Positions 42,512 through 51,614 of a stretch of 57,919 bases of DNA are shown in pieces. Every line of letters begins with the position of its first letter. Position 1 is the first letter of the stretch. The notes under the pieces were generated by a model that did not search any database, was not told the DNA's origin, and saw only the letters and a program-made list of their open reading frames with translations. This DNA comes from Flagellimonas oceanensis (GTDB lineage: Bacteria; Bacteroidota; Bacteroidia; Flavobacteriales; Flavobacteriaceae): contig NZ_RZNA01000029.1 in the NCBI RefSeq assembly GCF_003992595.1, positions 1 to 57,919 of the forward strand, in the 5' to 3' direction. The translations under genes and the position numbers were made by a program.

Positions 42512-43264
42512 TTGATCGCCTCAATAAAACACAACTCCCGAAACTATAAAATAGATCTGACCAAACCCCTGGATATTTCCATACCGCTCAAAGGCGGCGA
42601 CAAAAACGTGAATGCCTGGTATCTGGACCCTCCAAAAATCACACCGCACCAAGAGGATGGATTTGTGGGCAAGGTAACCGAGGGCGCATCCACTAATTTC
42701 AATGATATTTGGTTCAACCCACATTCGCATGTAACACATACCGAATGTTTGGGACATATATCCGAGGAGTTCAATTCCATCAACAAAAAACTAAAGAAAT
42801 TTTTCTTTCTGGCCGAAGTGATTACGGTGGCTCCCGAACAAATGGGAGATGATTTTGTGATTTCGGAAAAACAAATAAAGTATGCTCTGGGCAACAAAAA
42901 AAGGCAGGCCGTAGTTATTAGGACTATGCCTAACTTGGGCGATAAACGCTCCAAAAAGTATTCGGATACCAATCCAACTTACTTAACAGAGGCAGCTGCC
43001 AAACATTTGGTGAAAAAAGGAGTGGAACACCTGCTTGTGGACCTTCCATCCGTGGATAAGGAAAGGGACGGTGGAGAACTTTTGGCGCACAGGGCGTTTT
43101 GGAACATGGCAGGAAAACCAAGAACAAAGGCAACCATAACCGAGTTTATTTATGTGCCCAACCCTGTGGAGGACGGTGCCTATTTTTTGGATTTACAAGT
43201 GGCACCTTTTGAGAATGATGCGAGTCCCAGTAGGCCCGTTTTGTATAAAATTGAAAACCAATAA
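42512..43264 (+). CDS. Cyclase-family metal hydrolase (kynurenine formamidase-like)
   Basis: 250 residues from a TTG start; no ATG is near, and the N-terminus YKIDLTKPLDISIPL is the expected first strand. The metal-binding motif reads FNPHSHVTHTECLGHI (about 70-85), matching the family H-x-G-T-H-x-D pattern with changes. Members act on formamides or cyclic amides (arylformamidase, isatin hydrolase). The substrate cannot be told. It is the first of a chain of short closely spaced genes to 46778 with near-zero gaps, all likely on one transcript. Confidence 0.8.
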   Translation: MIASIKHNSRNYKIDLTKPLDISIPLKGGDKNVNAWYLDPPKITPHQEDGFVGKVTEGASTNFNDIWFNPHSHVTHTECLGHISEEFNSINKKLKKFFFLAEVITVAPEQMGDDFVISEKQIKYALGNKKRQAVVIRTMPNLGDKRSKKYSDTNPTYLTEAAAKHLVKKGVEHLLVDLPSVDKERDGGELLAHRAFWNMAGKPRTKATITEFIYVPNPVEDGAYFLDLQVAPFENDASPSRPVLYKIENQ

Positions 43265-43615
43265 ATGAAAACAACCCTTAAATTGGAAGAGCTCATGATG
43301 TTTGTTCTGGGCATCTATCTTTTTAATTTGTTGGACTACGCCTGGTGGTGGTTTTTGGTATTGATCTTGACACCTGATATTGGAATGGTGGGATATCTTT
43401 TCGGAAACAAGTGGGGAGCCCTTTCCTATAATGTGTTCCATCATAAAGGGATTGCCATTTTAATCTACCTCACAGGCATCTACTTTTCCCTACCTTTATG
43501 CCAGCTGATCGGTGTGATTTTGTTTTCGCACTCGGCTTTTGACCGAATGTTCGGGTACGGATTAAAGTATGACAAAGGATTCAAGTTTACCCATTTGGGT
43601 GAAATAGGTAAGTAA
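43265..43615 (+). CDS. DUF4260 membrane protein
   Basis: 116 residues with about four membrane helices. FNLLDYAWWWFLVLILTPDI and NVFHHKGIAI followed by HSAFDRMFGYGLKY (about 92-105) are the conserved DUF4260 block with His and Asp residues. Function unknown. The ATG directly follows the cyclase stop, and the next gene begins 1 base after its stop. Confidence 0.85.
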   Translation: MKTTLKLEELMMFVLGIYLFNLLDYAWWWFLVLILTPDIGMVGYLFGNKWGALSYNVFHHKGIAILIYLTGIYFSLPLCQLIGVILFSHSAFDRMFGYGLKYDKGFKFTHLGEIGK

Positions 43616-43616
43616 C

Positions 43617-44240
43617 ATGGGGGAACTCGTAGACACTGTTTTGGGATTGATTTTGGGCGCAATACTCATGTATTGGGTCTATTCTTTGTTTCGGAAAAAG
43701 AAGAACAAGGAAATTACCGAGGAGCAATCCACCGTGATACTCAATAAAATACGGAGTGTGTGCAAACTCGTTTCCGTTGAGGGGGATTTCGCAGAAATCT
43801 ATCATTACGAGAATACCAAGGACAGTTTTATGAGTCTGCTCCGTAGCAAGAAAAAGGCGTTGATCGTCATTAAGGCGAAGGCACACATCGGCTACGACCT
43901 GAATAAACTGGATATGAAGGCCGAAAATGATAAAAAGAAAATCATTCTAAGCCATTTCCCAGAGCCAGAAGTACTTTCCATAGAGCCCGACCTGCAATTT
44001 TATGATATTAAAAATGGTATCTTCAACAGCTTTTCGCCCACAGATCTGACGAATCTAAATCAAGAGGCCAAGGAGCACATCAAACAGAAAATACCAGAGA
44101 GCGGGTTGATGGAAACCGCAAAAAAAGAAGCATTACAGGCCGTTTTGGTCGTGGAAAAAATCGTAGAAACCATTGGGTGGACATTGGATTATTCCGCCTT
44201 GGAAATTTCAAATAGGGAAAAACAATTTTTAGAAGAGTAA
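43617..44240 (+). CDS. DUF4230 membrane-anchored protein
   Basis: 207 residues with one N-terminal membrane helix (about 5-25). The body matches the DUF4230 pattern: KLVSVEGDFAEIYHYENTKD, then KKALIVIKAKAHIGYDLNKL and LPEP-like ILSHFPEPEVLSIEPDLQFY. It faces the periplasm or cytoplasm from the inner membrane; its function is not known. It starts 1 base after the DUF4260 stop. Confidence 0.82.
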   Translation: MGELVDTVLGLILGAILMYWVYSLFRKKKNKEITEEQSTVILNKIRSVCKLVSVEGDFAEIYHYENTKDSFMSLLRSKKKALIVIKAKAHIGYDLNKLDMKAENDKKKIILSHFPEPEVLSIEPDLQFYDIKNGIFNSFSPTDLTNLNQEAKEHIKQKIPESGLMETAKKEALQAVLVVEKIVETIGWTLDYSALEISNREKQFLEE

Positions 44241-44241
44241 T

Positions 44242-44646
44242 ATGAAAACAAAAATCATAACCCTGCTTTTGGTTGGCGTATTGGCCTCCAGTTGTGTAGA
44301 AATCAAATCCGATATGAATAATAATTTTGACCACACGTTTGCACATACCGTGTTCTTTTGGTTCAAGAATCCAGATAGTCAAGAGGCTAGAGATACTTTT
44401 GAAGCTTCTTTGACCAAGTTTTTGAACAACTCGCAATACGCGAAGACCAAATTTATCGGCAAACCGCCAAAAGCGATTCGCGATGTGGTGGACGATTCGT
44501 TTACCTACTCCTTGATTCTTTCTTTTGAATCGGCCGAAGATCAGGCAGCATACCAAGATGAAGCACCACATAAGGTGTTTATCGAGGAGTGTGAAGATCT
44601 TTGGGAAAAAGTCATTGTGTACGATTCGCAGGGCATCCAGCAATGA
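44242..44646 (+). CDS. Dabb (stress-responsive A/B barrel) domain lipoprotein
   Basis: 134 residues. Lipobox LASSC at about 14-18. The mature part is a Dabb ferredoxin-like barrel: FAHTVFFWFKNPDSQEARD (His and Phe of the first strand), then YSLILSFESAEDQAAYQDEA and HKVFIEECEDLW. Dabb proteins form dimers and include olivetolic-acid-cyclase-like enzymes; no substrate is evident. Its stop overlaps the next start (ATGA). Confidence 0.82.
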   Translation: MKTKIITLLLVGVLASSCVEIKSDMNNNFDHTFAHTVFFWFKNPDSQEARDTFEASLTKFLNNSQYAKTKFIGKPPKAIRDVVDDSFTYSLILSFESAEDQAAYQDEAPHKVFIEECEDLWEKVIVYDSQGIQQ

Positions 44647-45002
44647 ATGTAGAGGAGCTTAGGGAACTTTGCCTGTCCAAAAAAGGAGTGACCGAAGAGT
44701 TTCCTTTTGATGCAAATACCTTGGTGTTCAAGGTCATGGGCAAAATGTTTGCTTTGGTTCCTTTGGAACGCCTCCCGCCCCAATGCAATTTAAAATGTGA
44801 CCCTGAAAGATCCGAGGAGCTTCGGGAAGAATATGACGGTGCAATCATTGCTGGCTATCACATGAGCAAAAAGCATTGGAACACCCTGTTTTTGGAACAA
44901 CTTCCACCGAATTTGATAAAGGAATTGATAGACCATTCCTATGAATTGGTCGTATCGGGATTAACCAAAAAGCTTAAGCAAGAGCTCAACAATTTAGGCT
45001 GA
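44643..45002 (+). CDS. MmcQ/YjbR-family protein
   Basis: 119 residues from the ATG at 44643, which overlaps the preceding stop as ATGA. The CyaY-like YjbR fold is marked by LRELCLSKKGVTEEFPFDAN, then KVMGKMFALVPLE, LKCDPERSEELREEY and GYHMSKKHWNTLFLE. Some members bind DNA; the role here is unknown. It lies 6 bases before the MutS-like gene. Confidence 0.88.
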   Translation: MNVEELRELCLSKKGVTEEFPFDANTLVFKVMGKMFALVPLERLPPQCNLKCDPERSEELREEYDGAIIAGYHMSKKHWNTLFLEQLPPNLIKELIDHSYELVVSGLTKKLKQELNNLG

Positions 45003-45008
45003 TATTAC

Positions 45009-46778
45009 ATGAGAGATTTACAGGGTTTTTACACATCCCAACGAGAAAAACATCAGCAAGAACTTCAACAGGTAAAAAAACGATTGGGCCTATTGGCCAC
45101 CTTGCGATTGTCGGTTTTTGTGGCTTTGGCATTAGGTCTTTATTTTCTATGGGGAAGTTCGTTGCTTTTTGTGATGTTGCCCCTCGGCTTAGCGCTGTTT
45201 TTGTTTTTGGTCACTCGGTTCAGCAATGTGAAACGGCATAAAGAATACTTGCAACGACTCATAAAAATCAATGGGACGGAGTTGGACATTTTAGCCCGTA
45301 AGTTTCATCATTTGCCAGATGGAAAAGAGTTTTTGGAACCCAATCATCCGTATGCACAGGACCTTGATTTGTTTGGCAGGGGTTCTTTTTACCAATATGC
45401 CAACCGCACGGTTTTGGTGCAAGGCAGGGAAGTGTTTTCAAACCTTTTGTTGGACGGATATCCAAAGGATATGGCCCAAAAACAGGCAGCTATTCAAGAG
45501 TTGGCCCAATTGCCGGAATGGCGGCAACATTTTTCTGCCTTGGCAGGAGAAACCCGACCCAAAATTTCTCCTGATGTGGTTTCGGATTGGATGAAAGACC
45601 ACAAATCGTTCATGCCCAAATGGGCAAGGATCGTTCCTCCGATCTTTGCCTTGTTGTCCATAGGATTGATCACTTTCGCTTTTTTGGGCTGGGTGCCCGA
45701 AAGCTTGATCCTGTTTTGGTACGTTTTGGGTGCGGGGATCGTTGGTCGCTATGCGAAGAACATCATTGCATTTACCACAAAGGTGTCGCAAGCGCAGGAA
45801 ACCATCCAACAGCACCAACGGTTGATTTCTGAATTGGAAGAACATGCCTTCAACTCCGAATTGTTGAAAGAACTTCAAAAGAAACTGGAGGTAAAAGGCG
45901 AGAAGACCTCAAAAATCCTAAAGCGCTTTTCACAAAGTATGACCATGTTGGAACAGCAATTCAATTTGATCGTTTCATTCTTTGCCCAAGGGCTAGGTCT
46001 GTACAGTGTTTATTATGCCAATGCTGTTGAATCTTGGATTTCAACCTATGGAGAAGCGGTTGAAGGTTGGTTTGCTGCCATTGCCCAGTTCGATGCCTAT
46101 ATCAGTTTGGGGACCTATGCCTTCAATCACCAGGATCATACCTATCCGAGTTTGATAGCCAGTGATATAGTGCTCAGCGGAAAGCAGGTGGGACACCCTT
46201 TGGTAGACCCTGAAAAAAATATCCTGAACGATTTTGAAATTGGAAAGGGACGTTTTTGTATTGTAACTGGGGCCAATATGGCCGGAAAAAGTACTTTTTT
46301 ACGTGCTGTGGGCCTTCAGATTGTGATGGCGAACATGGGCTTGCCCGTAAAAGGAAAGGATGTGAAATACAATCCTGTCCGTTTGTTGACAAGCATGCGT
46401 TCCTCGGATTCGCTGGCCGATGAGACTTCTTATTTTTATGCGGAGCTCAAACGCTTGAAATACATCGTTGAAGAGTTGGAGAAAGAAGATTGTTTCGTGA
46501 TCCTGGATGAGATCTTAAAGGGAACCAATAGTGTGGACAAGGCCGAGGGTTCGAAAAAGTTCGTGGAACGTTTGGTAAAAAATGGGTCTACGGGAATGGT
46601 GGCCACCCACGATCTGAGCCTGTGCAGCCTTGCCGACGAACTTCCCGAGGTGGAGAACCGGTATTTTGATGCACAGATCGTAAACGGCGAACTGTTCTTC
46701 GATTATAAGTTCAAAGAAGGGGTCTGCCAGAATATGAATGCTTCTTTCCTCTTGAAAAATATGGGGATTGTGGACTAA
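45009..46778 (+). CDS. Membrane-anchored MutS-like ATPase
   Basis: 589 residues. Two membrane helices near the N-terminus (about 28-75) and another pair at about 208-250; a helical lever region; and a C-terminal MutS ATPase with Walker A GANMAGKSTF (about 421), MRSSDSLADETSYF and Walker B CFVILDEILKGTN. The mismatch-recognition and connector domains of MutS are absent. This is the Bacteroidota type annotated as MutS-domain V protein. Membrane anchoring makes a role in ordinary mismatch repair doubtful. It ends with a 4-base overlap with the convergent DUF4407 gene. Confidence 0.86.
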   Translation: MRDLQGFYTSQREKHQQELQQVKKRLGLLATLRLSVFVALALGLYFLWGSSLLFVMLPLGLALFLFLVTRFSNVKRHKEYLQRLIKINGTELDILARKFHHLPDGKEFLEPNHPYAQDLDLFGRGSFYQYANRTVLVQGREVFSNLLLDGYPKDMAQKQAAIQELAQLPEWRQHFSALAGETRPKISPDVVSDWMKDHKSFMPKWARIVPPIFALLSIGLITFAFLGWVPESLILFWYVLGAGIVGRYAKNIIAFTTKVSQAQETIQQHQRLISELEEHAFNSELLKELQKKLEVKGEKTSKILKRFSQSMTMLEQQFNLIVSFFAQGLGLYSVYYANAVESWISTYGEAVEGWFAAIAQFDAYISLGTYAFNHQDHTYPSLIASDIVLSGKQVGHPLVDPEKNILNDFEIGKGRFCIVTGANMAGKSTFLRAVGLQIVMANMGLPVKGKDVKYNPVRLLTSMRSSDSLADETSYFYAELKRLKYIVEELEKEDCFVILDEILKGTNSVDKAEGSKKFVERLVKNGSTGMVATHDLSLCSLADELPEVENRYFDAQIVNGELFFDYKFKEGVCQNMNASFLLKNMGIVD

Positions 46779-47875
46779 AGCCCCTTTACCTGTACATTGT
46801 GGAAGGAATCGGCCTGTAGGCGCAACAATTCCTCTGCTTTTTCCTTTTTATAACGGTAAAGTTCCTCTTCGTTTTTAATGTCGGCATAAATCTGCTGATT
46901 AAGCTCCCCGTCGGTGGCGAGCAATAGTTTGCGTTGCTCCACTTTTTGGGTCACCCAAGTGGCCACCACACTTTCCTGTTCTTCAAATTTGTAGTCGTAT
47001 TCACCTTTTGGGGCCAACAACTTGGCAATGATCGGAGCTGTTTCGATGGCCAAGAACAACAAAAAGATAAAGAAAGAAGGAAACCAAGGTAATTTACCCA
47101 AAGCATTGATGCGGGCCATTAATCCATCAAAACCATCTATGATGGGCTGGGAATCGGTCACTGCGGTATCGTAATCGGTCTGCAGGGCAGCAATCTGAGC
47201 TTCGATGTTTTCAATCTTATCGGCATTGGTCTGCTTCAAGGTATTTAGTTCCGCAAGGGCGGCATCATGTTTATCACGTTTTTCTTGATAGACAGGGCCT
47301 TTGCCCAGCAAGCCTGTTCCTGCGGTACCTTCGGCCTCGGAAATATAGGTGTCGTAAAGTGCGTTGGTCTCCGCCTCTTTGGTTGCGATTTCGCTCTTCA
47401 GGTTGGCGATATCTTGGTTAAGACTTTCAATTTTAGGCGTGTATTGGAGTGCCAATTGTTCCTTGTTGTCCAAGGTCATGGCATTTTTTTCTTCCAAGAG
47501 CACTTGGTTGATCTCCTTTTCAAAAATTTTCATCTCCAACGGTTTGGAAATGACAACGGCAATAATCAAGGCCAATACGATTCGAGGGGCTGCTTGCAGT
47601 AATTCGCCCTTGAAATTGTCTCTCTTTTTGATGGTGGAAACAATGTACCTGTCCAAATTGAAAATGAGCAAACCCCAGATAAATCCAAAGAAAATTGAGG
47701 TGTAAATATTGTCGAAACCGGTGTAGAGCGCATAGCCCGATGCAATAAAGGCCATGACGGCCGTGAAGAATACCGTGGCACCGATACCTACATATTTGTT
47801 GCGTTCCCCATTGGAACAAGTCTCTAGAATTTGGGTGTCCGCACCCGAGCAGAAGATGAAAAAGCGTTGTAACAT
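46775..47875 (-). CDS. DUF4407 coiled-coil membrane protein
   Basis: 366 residues. Membrane helices at about 32-52, 57-78 and 97-113, a coiled coil of about 120 residues (about 125-250, rich in Glu, Lys, Leu, Ala: QDIANLKSEIATKEAETNAL), another membrane pair at about 263-285, and a charged C-terminus. The conserved IFNLDRYIVSTIKK is the DUF4407 mark. Function unknown. It is convergent with the MutS-like gene and shares 4 bases with it. Confidence 0.86.
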   Translation of the reverse strand: MLQRFFIFCSGADTQILETCSNGERNKYVGIGATVFFTAVMAFIASGYALYTGFDNIYTSIFFGFIWGLLIFNLDRYIVSTIKKRDNFKGELLQAAPRIVLALIIAVVISKPLEMKIFEKEINQVLLEEKNAMTLDNKEQLALQYTPKIESLNQDIANLKSEIATKEAETNALYDTYISEAEGTAGTGLLGKGPVYQEKRDKHDAALAELNTLKQTNADKIENIEAQIAALQTDYDTAVTDSQPIIDGFDGLMARINALGKLPWFPSFFIFLLFLAIETAPIIAKLLAPKGEYDYKFEEQESVVATWVTQKVEQRKLLLATDGELNQQIYADIKNEEELYRYKKEKAEELLRLQADSFHNVQVKGL

Positions 47876-47933
47876 AAAGTGTTCTCTTTGATTGATAGGA
47901 TATTAGAACGTGATTTTGGTTGATTTGTTACAT

Positions 47934-47958
47934 AAAAAGCCCCATAATCGGGGCTTTT
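47934..47958 (-). terminator. Terminator of BlaI-M56 module 2
   Basis: GCCCC and GGGGC stem extended by A-T pairs (AAAAGCCCC/GGGGCTTTT), then T on the minus strand, 24 bases past the stop. Confidence 0.82.
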
Positions 47959-47981
47959 AACAATTTTTATGTCGCTTAAAC

Positions 47982-49688
47982 TTAGTTTTCGATGACGATG
48001 GGGTCAGTGGATAGTTTTATAATTGGTTTTGCTCCATTGGCTTCCCTGGCATCAATATTTATATGTTTATTTTTTTGAACTACCTCAATTGCTTTTTTAC
48101 CGGATATTTTTTCCCCATTTAGGGTAAAACTAGCTCCTTTTGCAACCATTTCCTTGATATGCTCAACCGGTTTAGGTGGTGCCGGAGGGGCTGGAGGGTT
48201 GTTGGGGTAAAGTTTAATTACCTCTTCTGTGTCCAATGGTGGCTCTGGTGCACCCGGTGCGGGTGGTGCTGGTGGAAAATCAGGGAATGGTTCAGCATCC
48301 GCCTGCTGTTTTTTGGACATTTTACCATAGATGGTCTTCAAGCGCATGACCTCGCTCTTTTTGATGAGCATTTGGTTACGGTCCATTTCATTGTACTTTT
48401 TGGCCAAAGCGTTGTACTCTTTCATTTCTTCTCGCGTGGCGCTTTGTTGTTGGAATTGTGCGTTGTTTTCAACCATTGTCAGCCTGTTGGCATGTAACTT
48501 GGTTGTGGTCGAAGTAATCGGAACATTTTCTTTATACTCTTCTTTTTCCATAATTACCTCATTGGCAAACACCTCGATCAAGTCAATACCGGTTGTTCTT
48601 ATTTCTTTGGACAAATTATTTATGGTGTTGAGATGCACGGGTCGGTCAGCTGTGATTTCCACCTTGGTTTCGCCAGAAGCATAACTGGATAGGTATTCCT
48701 GCTTTAAAATTTGAGCGACTTTATCAAAATGGACAATGTCATTCTGGATTTTAACGCGCTCGTTGCCCAAAAGTTCCATGGTAATGATGTGGTCCACGGC
48801 AATCTCTCTTTCGATTTGACGATGTTCACTGAACCCAAATAACAATAGGGCCGTAAGTGGTAGAAGTAAAAGACTCCTAAGTACGAATGATTTTTTTGAT
48901 GTGTTTGTTTTCATGACTTTAAAACGTTTTTTGATTGATGAATAAGTAATGGCATTTGCGATGCCAACCGACTGATGTCTTTCGTTTGATAAGTACGACA
49001 GCAAGGTGTTTTGATAATGTGAATGATTTTGCTCTTTTTGGATGACCGCTTTGTCCGCCAAAAACTCATGGTTCAGCTTGATGGATGATTTTAAAAGGTA
49101 TATCAAGGGATTGAACCAAAAGATGACCCCAACAAGTTCAATGAGCAGAATGTCCAAACTATGGCGCTGCTTGGCGTGGGTCTCCTCGTGCAAGAGAACT
49201 TCCTGTGGTATGCTGTTTTCCTCGTGTTGTTTTTGGTTTAAAAAAATATAGTTCAAAAATGTATGTGGGGGCAGTGTTTGATTCAAAAGCACCTTGGTCA
49301 CAAAATTATCCTTGAATTTGGGGTTCTTTTTGATGCGTAAACGTATTCGGAACAGATTTGCAATAAAGCGCAGTCCGAATCCAATAACTCCCAATCCATA
49401 AATGAGCCACAACAAAAGTTGCCAATCAAAAATTGAAGCTTGTGGGGCGTTATTTACGATAACGGCATCCGAAATAGGGTCGGTGCTAGGCGTAATTGAA
49501 TTAATGGTGGGTTCAACGGCATCAATATATTCGATAAAGACCAAATTGGGGATTATAAATGAGGCCAGTAATGCCCCCAAAAGGAAGAACCGCTTAAAAT
49601 GGTGTACGCTTTCCTTTTCCAACATTACTTTGTAAAAGATCATTAATATGGCCAGGCAAGCCGCGGATTTTAAAAGGAAGGTCAGCAT
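47982..49688 (-). CDS. M56 (BlaR1-like) membrane metallopeptidase (module 2)
   Basis: 568 residues. Four membrane helices (about 7-22, 33-53, 87-110, 270-290), and the M56 zinc site HEETHAKQRHS (His167, Glu168, His171) with LNHEFLADKAVIQ following. The extracytoplasmic part lacks TonB-C domains; instead it has a Pro-rich linker (PDFPPAPPAPGAPEPP, NPPAPPAPPKP) and a short C-terminal domain with LNGEKISGKKAIEVV. It should regulate the BlaI-type repressor encoded 2 bases upstream by cleavage. The signal is unknown. Compared with module 1 the sensor part is quite different. Confidence 0.9.
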   Translation of the reverse strand: MLTFLLKSAACLAILMIFYKVMLEKESVHHFKRFFLLGALLASFIIPNLVFIEYIDAVEPTINSITPSTDPISDAVIVNNAPQASIFDWQLLLWLIYGLGVIGFGLRFIANLFRIRLRIKKNPKFKDNFVTKVLLNQTLPPHTFLNYIFLNQKQHEENSIPQEVLLHEETHAKQRHSLDILLIELVGVIFWFNPLIYLLKSSIKLNHEFLADKAVIQKEQNHSHYQNTLLSYLSNERHQSVGIANAITYSSIKKRFKVMKTNTSKKSFVLRSLLLLPLTALLLFGFSEHRQIEREIAVDHIITMELLGNERVKIQNDIVHFDKVAQILKQEYLSSYASGETKVEITADRPVHLNTINNLSKEIRTTGIDLIEVFANEVIMEKEEYKENVPITSTTTKLHANRLTMVENNAQFQQQSATREEMKEYNALAKKYNEMDRNQMLIKKSEVMRLKTIYGKMSKKQQADAEPFPDFPPAPPAPGAPEPPLDTEEVIKLYPNNPPAPPAPPKPVEHIKEMVAKGASFTLNGEKISGKKAIEVVQKNKHINIDAREANGAKPIIKLSTDPIVIEN

Positions 49689-49690
49689 AT

Positions 49691-50056
49691 CTACTTCTTT
49701 TTGATTTCGTTATCGATGAGCTTTTTCAATTCTTCCAACTCACTTTTGCTCAAGTTGGTCTCTTGGGTAAAAAAGGAAGCGAATTGACTCGCACTATCGT
49801 TGAAAAAGTTTTTGATCAATCCGTTCACTTGCTTGGAAAAATAGTCCTTCTTCATGACCAAAGGGTAGTACTCCCTACTTCTTCCAACATTGTTGTAGGC
49901 AATGAAACCTTTGTCCGCTATCCGCTTTAAAAGCGTGGCCACCGTTGTGGTCGCTGGTTTGGGTTCCGGATAGGCCTCCAGTATGTCCTTCATAAAGGCC
50001 TTTTTCAATTTCCAAACAATGTTCATTAACTCCTCCTCGGATTTTGACAGTTGCAT
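49691..50056 (-). CDS. BlaI/MecI/CopY-family repressor (module 2)
   Basis: 121 residues from the ATG at 50056; a start at 50107 would put the coding region over the operators and is rejected. Winged helix: QLSKSEEELMNIVWKLKKAF, then PATTTVATLLKRIADKGFIA and VGRSREYYPLV. The C-terminal dimer helix ends in KKLIDNEIKKK. The M56 gene follows after 2 bases. It represses its own promoter via the CTCTACA dyads at 50080-50123. Confidence 0.93.
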   Translation of the reverse strand: MQLSKSEEELMNIVWKLKKAFMKDILEAYPEPKPATTTVATLLKRIADKGFIAYNNVGRSREYYPLVMKKDYFSKQVNGLIKNFFNDSASQFASFFTQETNLSKSELEELKKLIDNEIKKK

Positions 50057-50079
50057 TTTTTGATGATTTAAAAGAATTG

Positions 50080-50123
50080 CTCTACAAACATAGAGTAAAA
50101 ATATCAATTCTACAAGTGTAGAG
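50080..50123 (-). promoter_or_regulatory. Promoter with two BlaI-type operators (module 2)
   Basis: On the minus strand TTG (50115-50113), 20 bases, TATGTTTG (50092-50085). Dyad A, CTCTACAAACATAGAG (50080-50095), covers the -7 box; dyad B, centred on TCTACAAGTGTAGA (50109-50122), covers the -33. The two share CTACAA...TAGAG and sit 28 bases apart centre to centre. Binding at both would block RNA polymerase fully. Confidence 0.82.
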
Positions 50124-50286
50124 TTTGTTTGTGGCTTGGAAACTTGTCCTTTATCATCAGGATTCAGTCAAAAACCACATCAACAAAGGGCTGTTTTGGA
50201 TGTTTGGACAGGGTCGTTATATGTGCCCTAAGTTACTGACCAACAACAAATAGGGCAGTATATTTATAGTATTAAATCACGCAATC

Positions 50287-51489
50287 ATGAAAACCACAGT
50301 AGTTATTGGTGGGAATTTTGCAGGAATGACCGCCGCATTGGAAATCAAGAGAAAAGGGAAAAACGACCATAAGGTTTTGGTAATAGATAAATCGCCATTG
50401 TTCTTGTTTGTTCCCTCACTGATCTGGGTACCTTTCGGAAGAAGGGAAATCAAGGATATTTCATTCAGAAAAGATACCATTCTTGAAAAGAAAGGAGTCG
50501 ATTTCATACAGGCAGAAGCCTTGGAAGTAGACCCCGATAGTCAAATAGTACATACCAGTAAAGGTGATTTTACTTATGATCATTTGGTCATCGCGACAGG
50601 TCCCAAAGTAAAATACGATGTGGCTCCCGGTGTTAAGGAACATGCCCATTATATAGGTACGCCCAACGGAGCCATGAAAACTAGGGGCGCTCTGGAAGAA
50701 TTTAAGAAAAATCCCGGTCCCATTGTAATCGGAGCTACTCAAAATGCAGGTTGTATGGGTGCAGCTTATGAGTTTTTGTTCAATGTGGAAAAATGGTTGA
50801 GGGAACAAAAAATCAGGAAGAAAGTGGACTTGTACTGGATTACACCCGAAACATTTTTGGGTCACTTCGGTATTGACGGAATTACTGGGGGCGAAACCAT
50901 GCTCAAGTCCTTTATGAACATGTTCAACATTCACTATCGAACCCAGGTTGGGGTCAAGGAGGTAACCGAGGATAGCGTTACCCTTACTTCAGATGAGGTG
51001 TTGCCAAGCAAGTTTACCATGTTGATGCCTCCTTTTGTGGGCGTGGACTTTGTGGTCAACTCTCCGAAATTGGAAGCCAATGCCGCAGGATATCTGCCCG
51101 TTGGGGACGATTACAGGCACTTCAAATATCCCAATATTTGGTCAGCAGGTATTGCTGTGGATGTGAAATTGCCATTCAAACCGGGAAAAGTGCCATTTTC
51201 AGGTCCAAAAACGGGATATCCATCCGATGAGACCGGTAAAATAGTTGCCGAGAACATCATCAGGGTAACAGCAGGCAAGGATAAATTGAAGAAGAAAGCT
51301 TGGGGTAAAATCCCGGGTATATGTGTGATGGATGCCGGTAAAAAAGAAGTGATCATTGTAAGCGACCACTTGTTCAAACCACGAAATTTTGCCATTATGA
51401 TACCTAATGTCTTCTACGACTTCTCCAAAGTGCTGTTCGAAAAATATTTCCTTTGGAAAACAAGACATGGATATTCTCAATTGCCTTAG
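50287..51489 (+). CDS. FAD/NAD(P) oxidoreductase, sulfide:quinone oxidoreductase-like
   Basis: 400 residues. N-terminal FAD site VVIGGNFAGMTAALEIKR, VIDKSPLFLFVPSL, and the second dinucleotide strand THxxATG-like HLVIATGPKV at about 100. The only plausible redox Cys in the SQR position is in QNAGCMGAAYE (about 154), and a second pair, as in classic SQR, is not evident. It is thus of SQR type but might oxidise a different substrate. It has a cytosolic form with a hydrophobic C-terminus. A relic of a similar gene lies 700 bases downstream. Confidence 0.82.
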   Translation: MKTTVVIGGNFAGMTAALEIKRKGKNDHKVLVIDKSPLFLFVPSLIWVPFGRREIKDISFRKDTILEKKGVDFIQAEALEVDPDSQIVHTSKGDFTYDHLVIATGPKVKYDVAPGVKEHAHYIGTPNGAMKTRGALEEFKKNPGPIVIGATQNAGCMGAAYEFLFNVEKWLREQKIRKKVDLYWITPETFLGHFGIDGITGGETMLKSFMNMFNIHYRTQVGVKEVTEDSVTLTSDEVLPSKFTMLMPPFVGVDFVVNSPKLEANAAGYLPVGDDYRHFKYPNIWSAGIAVDVKLPFKPGKVPFSGPKTGYPSDETGKIVAENIIRVTAGKDKLKKKAWGKIPGICVMDAGKKEVIIVSDHLFKPRNFAIMIPNVFYDFSKVLFEKYFLWKTRHGYSQLP

Positions 51490-51510
51490 TAATTAAGGTG
51501 GCGGTTTGAT

Positions 51511-51545
51511 AAAATCCACTCATGGCAATATGGGTGGATTTTTTC
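51511..51545 (+). terminator. Terminator of the SQR-like gene
   Basis: AAAATCCAC and GTGGATTTT (with CAT/ATG extending the stem) around a short loop, followed by T. Confidence 0.82.
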
Positions 51546-51556
51546 TTTGATGAATG

Positions 51557-51589
51557 TTGAACGTGAACCGTGTAAAAGTTCTAAGTTTG
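51557..51589 (+). promoter_or_regulatory. Promoter of the PhnA-like gene
   Basis: TTG (51557-51559), 22 bases, TAAGTTTG (51582-51589); the leader is about 20 bases. Confidence 0.55.
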
Positions 51590-51614
51590 CATCCGTTAAA
51601 ATAATACATCCACC

